This document shows, one piece after another, positions 1-8,733 of a stretch of 64,000 nt of DNA. Under the pieces are notes generated by a model that made no database searches, was not told the DNA's origin, and saw only the letters and a list, made by a program, of their open reading frames with translations. The DNA is from Hyphomicrobiales bacterium. GTDB lineage: Bacteria > Pseudomonadota > Alphaproteobacteria > Rhizobiales > Xanthobacteraceae. The stretch lies in assembly GCA_003135415.1 (NCBI GenBank), contig PLBP01000015.1, positions 7,620 through 71,619 of the forward strand, written 5' to 3'. The position numbers and the translations under genes were made by a program. The stretch's first letter is position 1, and each line of letters starts with the position of its first letter.

Positions 1-492
1 ACGATCGACACGCTCACCGACCAGACCAATTTGCTCGCGCTCAACGCCACCATTGAGGCGGCGCGGGCGGGCGAAGCCGGACGCGGCTTCGCGGTGGTCG
101 CGGCAGAAGTGAAGTCGCTCGCAAACCAGACCGCGCGTGCGACCGAAGATATCGCGCATCAGATCGGCGCGATCCAGGAGGCTTCGGGCGAGGCCCGTAT
201 CGCAATCGATACGGTGAGCTCCGTCATCGAGGAAATGTCGGGGATGGCTGCCTCGATCGCCTCGGCGGTCGAGGAGCAAAACATGGCGGTGGTGTCGATC
301 GCCAACAATGTAGCGCAGGCCTCGAACGACGCCGACGCGGGTGCTGGCGCCATGCGCGGCGTCGAACATGCCGCCAGTGGCGCGCGCATAACGGCGAGCG
401 ACGTGGCGGTGCTCGCCGTGCAGCTCGGCGGGGAGGCGGAGAATCTCAGCGCCGCGATCCGCAAGTTCCTCGACCAGGTGCGGGCGGCCTAA
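1..492 (+). CDS. Methyl-accepting chemotaxis protein, C-terminal part (cut by window edge)
   Basis: The reading frame is open from the first base, so only the last 163 residues are seen. They contain the conserved MCP signalling hairpin: the [23 protein letters not shown] segment type (here starting near visible residue 15) that contacts the CheA kinase and CheW, followed by a long heptad-rich helix with alternating small and acidic residues. Known role of the family: a cytoplasmic coiled-coil bundle that passes ligand signals to the flagellar chemotaxis phosphorelay. The sensor and membrane parts lie outside the window, so the ligand cannot be guessed. The gene ends in TAA; a different protein family follows about 95 bases later. 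Confidence 0.95.
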   Translation, partial: TIDTLTDQTNLLALNATIEAARAGEAGRGFAVVAAEVKSLANQTARATEDIAHQIGAIQEASGEARIAIDTVSSVIEEMSGMAASIASAVEEQNMAVVSIANNVAQASNDADAGAGAMRGVEHAASGARITASDVAVLAVQLGGEAENLSAAIRKFLDQVRAA

Positions 493-587
493 AGCCGCAT
501 TCGTCCCGCTTTCCGGGCCTTTCTTTCCTCTTGCCAGGTTGGCGCCGATTCGCGATTTGATGGCCCTATCCAGGGCCGGGGAATGCC

Positions 588-1418
588 GTGAATCGCATAT
601 ACAGGATCGCGCTCGACGCCTTCTACGCCTTCAACGAGGACGACGGCTGGGCGATCGCGAGCCACATCGCGCTGTCGGCACTGATGGCGCTGTTTCCGTT
701 CCTGATTTTCGTCACCGCGCTTGCCGCGCTATTCGGCACCAAGGAGCTCGCGGATCAGACCGCGATCCTCTTGCTCGAAGCGTGGCCGAAGGAGGTGGCG
801 GAGCCGATCGCGGCTGCGATCCATGACGTGCTCACCAATCTGCGCACCGATGCGCTCACCTTCGGCGTGGTGTTCGCGATCTATTTCTCCTCGAGCGGAA
901 TCGAGGGCCTGCGGGTCGGATTGAACCGCGCCTATGGCGTGCGCGAGAAGCATCCGTGGTGGTGGACGCGGATCGAATCGATCCTCTACGTTTTCCTGGG
1001 AGCGATCTCGCTCCTGGCACTCGCTTTTCTCATCGTGCTCGGGCCGCTGATCTGGGCGACGGCGACGAGATACGCGCCGTGGCTTGCGCCGTTCGCGGGT
1101 GTCGTCGATCTCACGCGTTACGGGCTCACGACACTCGTGCTCGTCGTCGCATTGATCGTGGTGCACAAGTGGCTGCCGGCCGGGCACCGGAGCTTTGGCG
1201 AAATCGCTCCCGGGATTCTGGTGACGTTCGTTTTATGGATTGCGGCCGGCGCTACGTTCGGGTCGTATCTGTCCGAATTCGCCTATACCTACGTCACCTA
1301 TTACGCCGGGCTCGCTTCGGCGATGACCGCGCTCGTGTTCCTCTACGTGACGGCGTCGATCTTCGTCTATGGCGGCGAATTGAATTCGGAAATCCGCAAG
1401 CATCGCCGCGGACACTGA
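588..1418 (+). CDS. YihY/BrkB-family inner-membrane protein
   Basis: A 276-residue protein from a GTG start, the first one after the preceding gene that gives the family's usual N-terminus (DAFYAFNEDDGWAIASHIALSALMALFPFLIF). It has about six hydrophobic segments (roughly residues 28-50, 90-110, 130-155, 170-195, 205-225, 240-262), and the family's conserved SSSGIEGLRVGLNRAYGV stretch near residues 103-120. The family (UPF0761, once described as ribonuclease BN or the serum-resistance factor BrkB) is widespread and has no firmly established molecular function. No partner genes are adjacent; the next gene is on the opposite strand and converges. Confidence 0.9.
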   Translation: MNRIYRIALDAFYAFNEDDGWAIASHIALSALMALFPFLIFVTALAALFGTKELADQTAILLLEAWPKEVAEPIAAAIHDVLTNLRTDALTFGVVFAIYFSSSGIEGLRVGLNRAYGVREKHPWWWTRIESILYVFLGAISLLALAFLIVLGPLIWATATRYAPWLAPFAGVVDLTRYGLTTLVLVVALIVVHKWLPAGHRSFGEIAPGILVTFVLWIAAGATFGSYLSEFAYTYVTYYAGLASAMTALVFLYVTASIFVYGGELNSEIRKHRRGH

Positions 1419-1422
1419 GGCA

Positions 1423-2060
1423 TTACTTCACCAGGTTCGCGGTGACACCCGTGCCGGCACCCGGTGTCGGCGCGAAAAACAATTCCACCTCGGCCGCTTT
1501 GCCGCAAAGGTCGAACTTCCAGCGTTCCGACCACGGCGTGTTGCCGTCTTTATAAGGGTCCATTTCACGCGTGTCGGTAACCCAGCTTTTGTCGCAGGCC
1601 GCCGGGTTCGCGGCGACGGTGGCGATCCGTGCTAGCCGAATCGCGTCGCGCTGGAGGCGCGGATCGGCTTTGGTCTCGCCGGGCAGGAGCTCGATCGCAC
1701 GTGATTTTTCGTTTTCCAAAAAAAAGCATCAGGTTGCGCCGCGCGCGCGGCTCGCAATCGACAAGATAGCGCTCGACCCAGGAAGTTGCCTGCGGCGAGA
1801 CCGGATACGGGAGCGCTTCGATCAACGCGCTAAGCCGATCGCCGTTGCAGTCGAAGCCAGGAATATTCGCACCAGATTTCTTCAGCGCATCCGCTCGCGT
1901 GCCGGCAAATTCGTTGGAAAAAACACGGGAGGCGATTTTGGTGCCGTAGGCCCGCGTGATGGGTCCGCGATCGGCACGGCTGACGTCGGGCGCATTGTCG
2001 GCAAAACCCGCGCACGGGAACATGAGTAGTGCAATGACGAAAGCGATCGGCCACGGCATT
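1423..2060 (-). pseudogene. Small secreted protein of unknown function, interrupted by a frameshift at an A8/T8 run
   Basis: Two adjoining frames on the minus strand together make one protein of about 212 residues. The first begins at an ATG 4 bases downstream of the ccr stop codon and starts with a clear signal peptide (hydrophobic stretch ending AGFA, then DNAPDV). It runs to LMLFF at a homopolymer of eight T (minus strand, 1718-1725), where the frame changes to LENEKSRAIELLPGETKADP and continues to a TAA at 1423. Seven or ten T would restore one frame. The tight spacing to ccr suggests co-transcription. I do not recognise the family; it has three cysteines in the mature region. It may be a sequencing or assembly error rather than a true pseudogene. 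Confidence 0.65.
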
Positions 2061-2064
2061 GTGG

Positions 2065-3342
2065 TCAGCTGCCGCTTGCCTCGATCACGTCGTCGAAGGT
2101 GCGCAGTCCCGTGCGCGGCGCGTTGACGAGCACCGCCATGTTGCCGGGCTTGTGCTGGTTTTTCCACATCAGCATGTGGGCGTCGGGAATCTGCTGCCAC
2201 GGTAGGGCATCGCTCATGCAGGGATCGACGCGGCGGTCGAGCACGAACTGGTTGGCGGAAGAAGCCTGCTTGAGATGGGCGAAATGCGAGCCCTGAATGC
2301 GTTTCTGCCGCATCCACACGTAGCGCGCGTCGAAGGTAAGGTTAAAGCCGGTGGTGCCGGCGCAAAAGACGACCATGCCGCCGCGCTTCGCCACCAGGGT
2401 CGAGACCGGGAAAGTCTGCTCGCCGGGATGCTCGAACACAATATCGACATCGCGCTTGCCGGTGATGTCCCAGATCGCCTTGCCGAAGCGGCGCGCCTCT
2501 TTCACCCATTCGTTATATTCGGCGCTGTTCACGTGCGGCAGCTGGCCCCAACACTTGAAGTCCTTGCGATTGATCACGCCCTTGGCGCCGAGGCCAAGCA
2601 CATAATCGCGCTTGTCGTTGTCGGAGATGATTCCGATCGCGTGCGCGCCGGAGGCCGCCGCGAGCTGCACCCCGAACACGCCGAGGCCACCCGAGGCGCC
2701 CCACACCAGCACGTAGTCGCCGGGCTTCACCGTGTGCGGGGCGTGGCCGAACAGCATGCGGTAGGCGGTCGCGAGCGTGAGCGTATAACAGGCCGATTCT
2801 TCCCAGGTGAGATGCCGCGGCCGCGGCATCAACTGGCGCGATTGCACGCGGCAGAATTGCGCGAACGAGCCGTCGGGCGTCTCATAGCCCCAGATGCGCT
2901 GGGAGGGCGAGAACATCGGGTCTCCGCCGTTGCATTCCTCGTCGTCGCCGTCGTCTTGATTGCAGTGGACGACGACTTCGTCGCCGACCTTCCAGCGCTT
3001 CACCTTGGAGCCGATGGCCCAGACGATGCCGGAGGCATCGGAGCCCGCGACGTGAAACGGATTCTTGTGGACGTCGAGGGGGGAGATCGGCTGGCCGAGC
3101 GCGGCCCATACGCCATTGTAGTTCACGCCCGCCGCCATCACGAGCACGAGCACCTCGTCGTCGCCGACCGGCCAGGTCGGCACGACTTCGATCTGCATCG
3201 AGGAGGCGGGCGGCCCGTGGCGCTCCTTGCGGATCACCCAGGCGTACATTTTCGACGGCACATGACCGAGCGGCGGGATCTCGCCGATCTCGTAGAGATC
3301 CTTGGCTCCGGCCAGCTTCAGGGCCGTCGCAATTTGCGCCAT
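2065..3342 (-). CDS. ccr: Crotonyl-CoA carboxylase/reductase
   Basis: A 425-residue medium-chain dehydrogenase/reductase. It carries out the NADPH-dependent reductive carboxylation of crotonyl-CoA to ethylmalonyl-CoA, the signature step of the ethylmalonyl-CoA pathway for acetyl-CoA assimilation. Visible marks are the N-terminal PPLGHVPSKMYAWVIRKERHGPP block, the GVNYNGVWAALG block, the cofactor-binding VWGASGGLGVFGVQLA (about residue 215) and the CCR-specific FEHPGEQTFPVSTLVAKRGGMVVFCAGTTG region near residue 315. I start it at the ATG at 3342, nine bases after AGGAA; an upstream in-frame TTG at 3381 would add 13 residues without a better ribosome site. Ethylmalonyl-CoA mutase lies on the other strand 600 bases away, which supports the pathway assignment. 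Confidence 0.96.
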   Translation of the reverse strand: MAQIATALKLAGAKDLYEIGEIPPLGHVPSKMYAWVIRKERHGPPASSMQIEVVPTWPVGDDEVLVLVMAAGVNYNGVWAALGQPISPLDVHKNPFHVAGSDASGIVWAIGSKVKRWKVGDEVVVHCNQDDGDDEECNGGDPMFSPSQRIWGYETPDGSFAQFCRVQSRQLMPRPRHLTWEESACYTLTLATAYRMLFGHAPHTVKPGDYVLVWGASGGLGVFGVQLAAASGAHAIGIISDNDKRDYVLGLGAKGVINRKDFKCWGQLPHVNSAEYNEWVKEARRFGKAIWDITGKRDVDIVFEHPGEQTFPVSTLVAKRGGMVVFCAGTTGFNLTFDARYVWMRQKRIQGSHFAHLKQASSANQFVLDRRVDPCMSDALPWQQIPDAHMLMWKNQHKPGNMAVLVNAPRTGLRTFDDVIEASGS

Positions 3343-3423
3343 CGCCGTCATTTCCTGTTGATCATTAGTGCAGCTTCGCAATGCAGCATATCAAATAGGA
3401 TGCATCATAGCGAGCGGGCTTGC

Positions 3424-3506
3424 TGCCGCTTTACGCAGCGGCAGGCCCTAATGCCCCGAACCCGAAGTTCGTATTAGAGGCTGCCGCGAGGGCTTACGAA
3501 CTTCGG
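3424..3506. promoter_or_regulatory. Hairpin and 12-bp inverted repeat between divergent ccr and glsB/ecm
   Basis: In the 336-base region between the ccr start and the glsB-like gene there is a 7-bp stem (TGCCGCT, 3424-3430, with AGCGGCA, 3437-3443). Beyond it is a perfect 12-bp inverted repeat, CCGAAGTTCGTA (3462-3473) and TACGAACTTCGG (3495-3506), separated by 21 bases. Position and symmetry suit a dimeric regulator shared by the divergent ethylmalonyl-CoA pathway genes. In Methylorubrum a TetR-type protein, CcrR, is known to act on a palindrome near ccr; whether this site is equivalent is not known. Assignment as an operator is inference. Confidence 0.45.
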
Positions 3507-3678
3507 AATCGGAACACTAGAGCCGCCCGGCGGAATGCCTTGTTTTTCCAGTCGGCAGCGGGGCCGGGCTGCGCTATGCTCCTTCGTCGCATTGCGAAAT
3601 TGGAATTGGGTCTTCGCGCTCGATCCCGTTTCCAGTGCAGCGAATGAAAACGTGTCAACAAACATGGGGGAAGGCGCG

Positions 3679-3930
3679 ATGGATCTTCAAGGCCTTATTA
3701 TTCTGCTCATCGTGGGCGCGATCGCCGGCTGGCTCGCCGGCGTCATCATGAAGGGTTACGGCTTCGGGCTTATCGGCAACATCATTGTCGGCATCCTCGG
3801 CGCTGTGGTCGCGGGCTGGCTGTTGCCGCGTCTCGGCATTTCGCTGGGCGCCGGCTACGTCGGCTGGATCATCAATGCCGTGATCGGTGCGGTGATCTTG
3901 CTCTTCGTCATCGGTCTCGTCAGACGCTGA
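3679..3930 (+). CDS. GlsB/YeaQ/YmgE-family stress-response membrane protein
   Basis: An 83-residue, almost wholly hydrophobic protein with three membrane segments and the family's glycine pattern (GAIAGWLAG, GLIGNIIVGILGAVVAGWLL, GWIINAVIGAVILLFVIGLVRR). The ATG at 3679 is chosen because GGGGGAAGG lies 5-8 bases upstream; an ATG at 3664 lacks such a site. The family (transglycosylase-associated protein) is small, widely conserved and linked to general stress, with no known activity. It ends 8 bases before the ecm start, so the two are probably co-transcribed, an association that is likely incidental. Confidence 0.9.
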   Translation: MDLQGLIILLIVGAIAGWLAGVIMKGYGFGLIGNIIVGILGAVVAGWLLPRLGISLGAGYVGWIINAVIGAVILLFVIGLVRR

Positions 3931-3938
3931 GGACTTGA

Positions 3939-5942
3939 ATGGCGGAGGCGACCGGGAGCAGGCGGGGATCGATCAAACGCGATCCGCCATGGTTGATCCG
4001 CACCTATGCGGGCCATTCCACGGCGGCGGAGTCGAACCGGCTCTATCGCGCGAACCTCGCCAAGGGTCAAACCGGCCTCTCGGTCGCCTTCGATCTTCCG
4101 ACCCAGACCGGCTACGACTCCGACCACCCCTTGGCCAAGGGCGAGGTCGGGAAAGTCGGTGTGCCGATCTCCCATCTCGGCGACATGCGGACGCTGTTCG
4201 AGGCGATCCCGCTTGCCGAGATGAATACTTCGATGACGATCAACGCCACGGCTGCTTGGCTGATGGCGCTCTATATCGCGCTCGCCGAGGAGCAGGGCGT
4301 CGACAAGACATCGCTCTCCGGCACGACGCAGAACGACATCCTGAAGGAATATCTCTCGCGCGGCACGTACGTATTCCCGCCCGCGCCCTCGATGCGGCTC
4401 GTCAAGGACACGATCCTGTTCGCGACGCGCGAAATTCCGAAATGGAATCCCATTAACGTCTGCTCCTACCATTTGCAGGAAGCGGGCGCGACGCCGCAGC
4501 AGGAGTTGGCCTTCGCGCTGGCCAATGCGATCGCGGTTCTCGACGCGGTGAAGGCGTCGGGCGCGGTGGTGGGGCGCGAGTTCGAGGAGGTGGTCGGGCG
4601 CATCTCGTTCTTCGTGAATGCGGGGCTCCGCTTCATCACCGAGCTTTGCAAGATGCGCGCCTTCGCCGAGTTGTGGGAAGAAATCACGCGCGAGCGCTAT
4701 GGCGTGAGCGCGGAAAAGCACCGTCGCTTTCGCTACGGCGTGCAAGTAAACTCGCTCGGTCTCACCGAGCAGCAGCCGGAAAATAACGTCTACCGGATTC
4801 TGATCGAGATGTTGGCGGTGACACTTTCGAAGAACGCCCGCGCCCGCGCGGTGCAGCTTCCGGCCTGGAACGAGGCGCTCGGCCTGCCGCGGCCGTGGGA
4901 CCAGCAATGGTCGATCCGCATGCAGCAGATCGTCGCCTTCGAGACCGATTTGCTCGAATACGGCGATTTGTTCGACGGCTCGGCGGAAATTTCGCGCAAA
5001 GTGGGCGAACTCAAGGCCGAGGCGCGCGACGAGCTCGACCAGATCGAGAAGATGGGCGGCGCGGTGAAGGCGGTCGAGTCGGGCTACATGAAGGAGCGGC
5101 TGGTCGATTCCAATACCAAGCGGCTGGAGGCGATCGAGCGCGGCGAGCAGATCGTGGTCGGCGTCAACCGTTTCGTCGAAACCGAGCCCTCGCCGCTTTC
5201 GACCGGCAACGAGGCGATCCTCACCGTGCCGCACGGGGTCGAGGAAGGGCAGATCGCGCGGCTTAACGCTTGGCGGGCGGCGCGCGATAATGTCGCCGTG
5301 AAAAAATCGCTGGACGCTCTCAGCCGCGCGGCGGCCGACGACTCCAACATCATGCCGGCCTCGATCGTTTGCGCGAAAGCGGGCGTCACCACCGGCGAGT
5401 GGGGCACGGCCTTGCGGAAAGTCTTTGGCGAATATCGCGCACCGACCGGCGTCGGGCGCGCCGTGCGCAATGATGCCGCCGGCCTCGACGAGGTGCGCGC
5501 CGCGGTCGATGCCGCCTCGCGCCGGCTCGGCAAGCGGCTGAAGTTTCTCGTCGGCAAGCCCGGCCTTGACGGCCATTCCAACGGCGCCGAGCAGATCGCC
5601 GTGCGCGCGCGCGACGCCGGCATGGAGGTGGTCTACCAAGGCATTCGGTTGACGCCGGCCGAGATCGTCGACGCCGCGCAGAAGGAAAAGGTCCACATGG
5701 TGGGCCTGTCGATTCTCTCCGGCAGCCACGTGCCTTTGGTGCGCGAGGTGATGGAGAAGCTGCGTGGCGAGGGGCTGAACGTGCCGGTCGTCGTCGGCGG
5801 CATCATTCCGCCCGAGGACGAGGTATTACTGAAAAAGTCCGGCGTTGCCGCCGTGTTCACGCCGAAGGATTACGAAGTAAACCGCATCCTCATCGATCTC
5901 GTGAAGATCGTTGAGCAAGCGGCGGGCAAGAACGCGGCGTAG
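3939..5942 (+). CDS. ecm: Ethylmalonyl-CoA mutase (B12-dependent)
   Basis: A 667-residue acyl-CoA mutase that converts (2R)-ethylmalonyl-CoA to methylsuccinyl-CoA in the ethylmalonyl-CoA pathway. The N-terminal catalytic barrel has the family blocks RTYAGHSTAAESN, GLSVAFDLPTQTGYDSDHP and MNTSMTINATAAWLMALYIALAEEQG; the C-terminal cobalamin-binding domain has DGHSNG (about residues 544-549), whose His ligates cobalt, plus GLSILSGSH and VVVGGIIPPED. This single-chain layout and the sequence fit Ecm (formerly MeaA) better than methylmalonyl-CoA mutase, which has a longer N-terminus. The nearby ccr gene supports the substrate choice. Start ATG follows GAGGACTTGA. Confidence 0.93.
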   Translation: MAEATGSRRGSIKRDPPWLIRTYAGHSTAAESNRLYRANLAKGQTGLSVAFDLPTQTGYDSDHPLAKGEVGKVGVPISHLGDMRTLFEAIPLAEMNTSMTINATAAWLMALYIALAEEQGVDKTSLSGTTQNDILKEYLSRGTYVFPPAPSMRLVKDTILFATREIPKWNPINVCSYHLQEAGATPQQELAFALANAIAVLDAVKASGAVVGREFEEVVGRISFFVNAGLRFITELCKMRAFAELWEEITRERYGVSAEKHRRFRYGVQVNSLGLTEQQPENNVYRILIEMLAVTLSKNARARAVQLPAWNEALGLPRPWDQQWSIRMQQIVAFETDLLEYGDLFDGSAEISRKVGELKAEARDELDQIEKMGGAVKAVESGYMKERLVDSNTKRLEAIERGEQIVVGVNRFVETEPSPLSTGNEAILTVPHGVEEGQIARLNAWRAARDNVAVKKSLDALSRAAADDSNIMPASIVCAKAGVTTGEWGTALRKVFGEYRAPTGVGRAVRNDAAGLDEVRAAVDAASRRLGKRLKFLVGKPGLDGHSNGAEQIAVRARDAGMEVVYQGIRLTPAEIVDAAQKEKVHMVGLSILSGSHVPLVREVMEKLRGEGLNVPVVVGGIIPPEDEVLLKKSGVAAVFTPKDYEVNRILIDLVKIVEQAAGKNAA

Positions 5943-5964
5943 CGTCGCTCTCGCAAGATTTCCC

Positions 5965-6912
5965 GTGGATCAAATCCTCCGCATCTCGGAACTCGTGCTG
6001 CCGCTGTTCGGCGTGATCGGGCTCGGCTACGTCATCGCCACGGCCGGAATCCTCAAGGAGAGCACCGCCGAGGGCGTTTCCGATTACGTCTACACGGTCG
6101 CGGTACCGCTGCTGATTTTCCGTACGCTCGCGGAAGCGAAGCTGCCGGAAGTGCTGCCGTGGACCTATTGGGTCGCGTATTTTTCCGGGGCGTTTCTCGC
6201 CTGGATCGTGGCGCAGACGATCTCGGTGCTCGTCTTCGGCCGGCCGATGCGCGACGCGATCGTGCACGGGTTCGCTTCCGGGCAATCCAACATCGTGCTC
6301 GTCGGCATCCCGCTCGTGCTCTCTGCCTATGGCGAGCCGGGCGCGGTGCCGCTTTTCCTGCTGATCGCGGTCAATTTGCCGGTGATGATGACGACCGCCT
6401 CGCTCCTGATCGAGGCGAGCGGCGAGGGAATTTCGCGCGCGGCATTGTTGCGGCTCGGCAAGAGTTTCGCCACCAACCTCGTGCTGATTGGTTTCCTGGC
6501 GGGCCTGGCCGTGCGCTTTCTCGGGATTGCGCCAGGCGGCACGTTGAAGGCGGTGATCGAGCTCGTCGCCGCCTCGGCGCTGCCCTGCGCGCTGTTCGCC
6601 ATGGGCCTCTCGCTCCGCCACTACGGGATCGCGGGCGACTTCAGGCTCTCGGCGATCATCACGACGCTGAAGCTCTTCGTGCATCCGCTCGTGGTGTTTC
6701 TCATCACCCGCTATCTCGTTTCGATGCCGCCGGTCTTCGCCGGCGTCGCGGTCGTGTTCGCGGCAATGCCATGCGGGATCAACTCCTATCTCATGGCGGA
6801 GCGCTATCGCGCCGGTGTGCCGGCGACCGCGGGCGCGGTGTCGCTGTCGACCGCGCTCTCGGTGCTTACGATCTCGTTTTGGCTATGGGTGCTCGGCGTC
6901 GGGCTGCACTAG
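5965..6912 (+). CDS. AEC-family transporter (auxin efflux carrier-like)
   Basis: A 315-residue membrane protein with about ten hydrophobic segments and the AEC pattern: LPLFGVIGLGYV at the N-terminus, SGQSNIVLVGIPLVLSAYGEPG near residue 105 and the re-entrant GVAVVFAAMPCGINSYLMAERY near residue 265. Members export or import small carboxylates or amino acids, driven by ion gradients; the substrate cannot be told here. I use the GTG at 5965 (VDQILRISELVLPLFG), because the further upstream TTG at 5911 lies inside ecm and gives a basic, non-conserved extension. The gene overlaps the 3' end of convergent gluQRS by 4 bases. Confidence 0.88.
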   Translation: MDQILRISELVLPLFGVIGLGYVIATAGILKESTAEGVSDYVYTVAVPLLIFRTLAEAKLPEVLPWTYWVAYFSGAFLAWIVAQTISVLVFGRPMRDAIVHGFASGQSNIVLVGIPLVLSAYGEPGAVPLFLLIAVNLPVMMTTASLLIEASGEGISRAALLRLGKSFATNLVLIGFLAGLAVRFLGIAPGGTLKAVIELVAASALPCALFAMGLSLRHYGIAGDFRLSAIITTLKLFVHPLVVFLITRYLVSMPPVFAGVAVVFAAMPCGINSYLMAERYRAGVPATAGAVSLSTALSVLTISFWLWVLGVGLH

Positions 6913-7775
6913 GGCGATGAATGCCCGACTTTGCGCCGCAAGTCGGCGGCGCTTACGCGTTGCCCGCGCAAGTCGCGCAGCGTCGTCGAGGGATCGCGCT
7001 TGGAGAGCTTCCTGCCGTCGGCATCGAGAATTAGCCGATGATGGTGATAGGCGGGCGCGGGCAGACCAAGAATCTCCTGCAATAGCCGATGGATCGAAGT
7101 CGCCTCGTAAAGATCGAGGCCGCGCACGATATGCGTCACTCCCTGCAATGCGTCGTCGAGCACGCAAGCGAGATGATAGCTCGCGGGCGTTTCCTTGCGG
7201 CCGAGAATCACGTCGCCCCAGCGCTCGGGCCGGGCGGCGATTTCGCGCTCTTCCCCTTCGCCGCTTTCGATCCATACGAGCGGCTTGTTGATGAGGGCGA
7301 GCGCCGCCTGCAAATCGAGCCGCAGCGTGTGAGATTCGCCGCTCTCGATTTTGCGCTCGCGCTCCGCCGCCGATCGATCGCGGGCATTCCCGGGATAGAG
7401 CGGCGCGCCGTCGGGGTCGCGCGGCCAGTCCGGGCCGCGCGCGGAAACGAGGCGCGCGATCTCGGCGCGGCTCTCAAAAGCGGGATAGATGAAGCCTTCG
7501 CTCACGAGCTTTTCCAGCGCCGCGCGGTATTCGCCGAAATGCTCGGATTGCCGCCGCACCGGCCGCTCATATTCGATCCCGAGCCATTCCAAATCTTCGT
7601 AGATCGCGGCCTCGTATTCCGGCCGGCAGCGCGTTCTGTCGATGTCCTCGATGCGCAGAAGAACCCGCCCGCCCGCGACGCGCGCCATCTCCTGATTGCG
7701 CAGTGCCGACAGCGCATGGCCGAGGTGCAGATAGCCGTTGGGCGAAGGCGCGAAGCGGAAGACAGGTGTGGGCAT
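6909..7775 (-). CDS. gluQRS: Glutamyl-Q tRNA(Asp) synthetase
   Basis: A 288-residue paralogue of the glutamyl-tRNA synthetase catalytic core. It lacks the anticodon-binding domain, as expected for the enzyme that attaches glutamate to queuosine 34 of tRNA-Asp. Visible motifs are FAPSPNGYLHLGHALSA (HIGH-type, residues 7-23), RIEDIDRTRC (near 43) and RKLSKRDPSTTL (KMSKS-type, near 260). The four-ligand zinc site of the Escherichia coli enzyme is absent: the segment reads FIYPAFESRAEI with no cysteines. The ATG at 7775 is preferred over an upstream frame that runs into the repeat element at 7802-7949. Confidence 0.92.
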   Translation of the reverse strand: MPTPVFRFAPSPNGYLHLGHALSALRNQEMARVAGGRVLLRIEDIDRTRCRPEYEAAIYEDLEWLGIEYERPVRRQSEHFGEYRAALEKLVSEGFIYPAFESRAEIARLVSARGPDWPRDPDGAPLYPGNARDRSAAERERKIESGESHTLRLDLQAALALINKPLVWIESGEGEEREIAARPERWGDVILGRKETPASYHLACVLDDALQGVTHIVRGLDLYEATSIHRLLQEILGLPAPAYHHHRLILDADGRKLSKRDPSTTLRDLRGQRVSAADLRRKVGHSSP

Positions 7776-7801
7776 CGGCGAAATAGGATCGCTTTTCTTC
7801 C

Positions 7802-7949
7802 CCTCTCCCCTTGTGGGAGAGGGTGGCGAGCACCGAAGCAGAGCGAGGTGCGAGCCGGGTGAGGTTTTTGACTCGAAGCCTCTTGGGAAGATACCCCTCA
7901 CCCGGTCCCTCACTGCGCTCGGGACTACCCTCTCCCACAAGGGGAGAGG
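7802..7949. repeat. Intergenic palindromic repeat element (22-bp perfect ends)
   Basis: A block of about 150 bases bounded by a 22-bp perfect inverted repeat, beginning CCTCTCCCCTTGTGGGAG (7802-7823) and closed by its complement (7928-7949). The interior has CACCCGG-type imperfect symmetry. It fills the gap between divergent gluQRS and the glycosylase gene. Elements of this look are common as intergenic palindromes in Rhizobiales genomes and are thought to be non-autonomous, mobilised by other proteins. No coding content is supported, although open frames run through it. Confidence 0.8.
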
Positions 7950-7971
7950 AGAATTATAGCTAGGCAGACGT

Positions 7972-8655
7972 ATGATTCATCGCATTGAAGCCGAAGTCGA
8001 TCTTGAGACTGGCCTCGCTCGGCTCGTCGAACTCGATCCGCGCCTGAAAGACGTATTCGCCGTCGCGGGCCGGCCGTCGGTGCGCAAGCGCGCGGGCGGC
8101 TTCCATGGGCTCGCGCGCATCGTCGTCTCGCAGCAGCTTTCGGTCGCGAGTGCATCGGCGATCTGGAAGCGGGTCGAAACCTCCTTCGACCCATTCCATC
8201 ACGACACTGTGCTCGCCGCGCGCACGCCGAAATTCCAGCGCGCCGGATTGTCACGCCCGAAAATCAAGACCTTCCGCACGGTCGCGCGCGCCGTGCGCGA
8301 CAAGCATCTCGATCTCGAAGCATTGCACGACATGCCCGCCGACGAGGCGCACGCGGCGCTCACCGCGGTGAAGGGCATTGGCCCGTGGACCGCCGATATT
8401 TATCTTCTGTTCTGCATCGGCCATGCCGACGCCTGGCCCGCGGGCGATCTCGCCCTGCAGGAGGCGATCCGCCTCGCCTTCAAGCTTCGCAAGCGCCCCG
8501 ATGTGAAGAGGATGCAAAAGCTTGCCCAAGATTGGCGGCCATTGCGGGGGATCGCGGCCTATCTCTTCTGGGCCTATTATCACGTGGTCAAGCGGCGCGA
8601 CGCCGTGCCAGTCGGGCCTGCGAGCGCACAAACGAACGCCACAAGAGCTTTGTAA
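7972..8655 (+). CDS. DNA-3-methyladenine glycosylase II family (AlkA-like)
   Basis: A 227-residue HhH-GPD base-excision glycosylase. The fold signature is present: GLARIVVSQQLSVASASAIW near residues 45-65, the helix-hairpin-helix LTAVKGIGPWTADIYLLF (about residues 127-145) and the catalytic aspartate in WPAGDLALQEAI (about residue 160). It removes alkylated bases such as 3-methyladenine. It lacks the extra N-terminal domain of E. coli AlkA, like many short bacterial members. The integrative element further right carries an unrelated AAG-type glycosylase for the same class of damage. Confidence 0.92.
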   Translation: MIHRIEAEVDLETGLARLVELDPRLKDVFAVAGRPSVRKRAGGFHGLARIVVSQQLSVASASAIWKRVETSFDPFHHDTVLAARTPKFQRAGLSRPKIKTFRTVARAVRDKHLDLEALHDMPADEAHAALTAVKGIGPWTADIYLLFCIGHADAWPAGDLALQEAIRLAFKLRKRPDVKRMQKLAQDWRPLRGIAAYLFWAYYHVVKRRDAVPVGPASAQTNATRAL

Positions 8656-8733
8656 ATCGCTTCGAAGTTCGGATAGAACACATCCCGATCAAAGCTTCAT
8701 TCCTGCATCCTTAATCCCACTCCGGAGACCGAA

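Noticed and set aside
2275-3477. A 400-residue open frame antisense to ccr
   Set aside because: High GC leaves long antisense frames; this one mirrors ccr, is rich in His/Arg/Ala and matches no family. The same applies to long frames opposite ecm (3855-5729), dacA (18400-20058), cobW/DUF924 (20234-21865), the MscS gene and the flippase (57957-59297).
7802-7949. Insertion sequence
   Set aside because: The block is only about 150 bases, has no transposase, and fits a non-autonomous intergenic palindrome.
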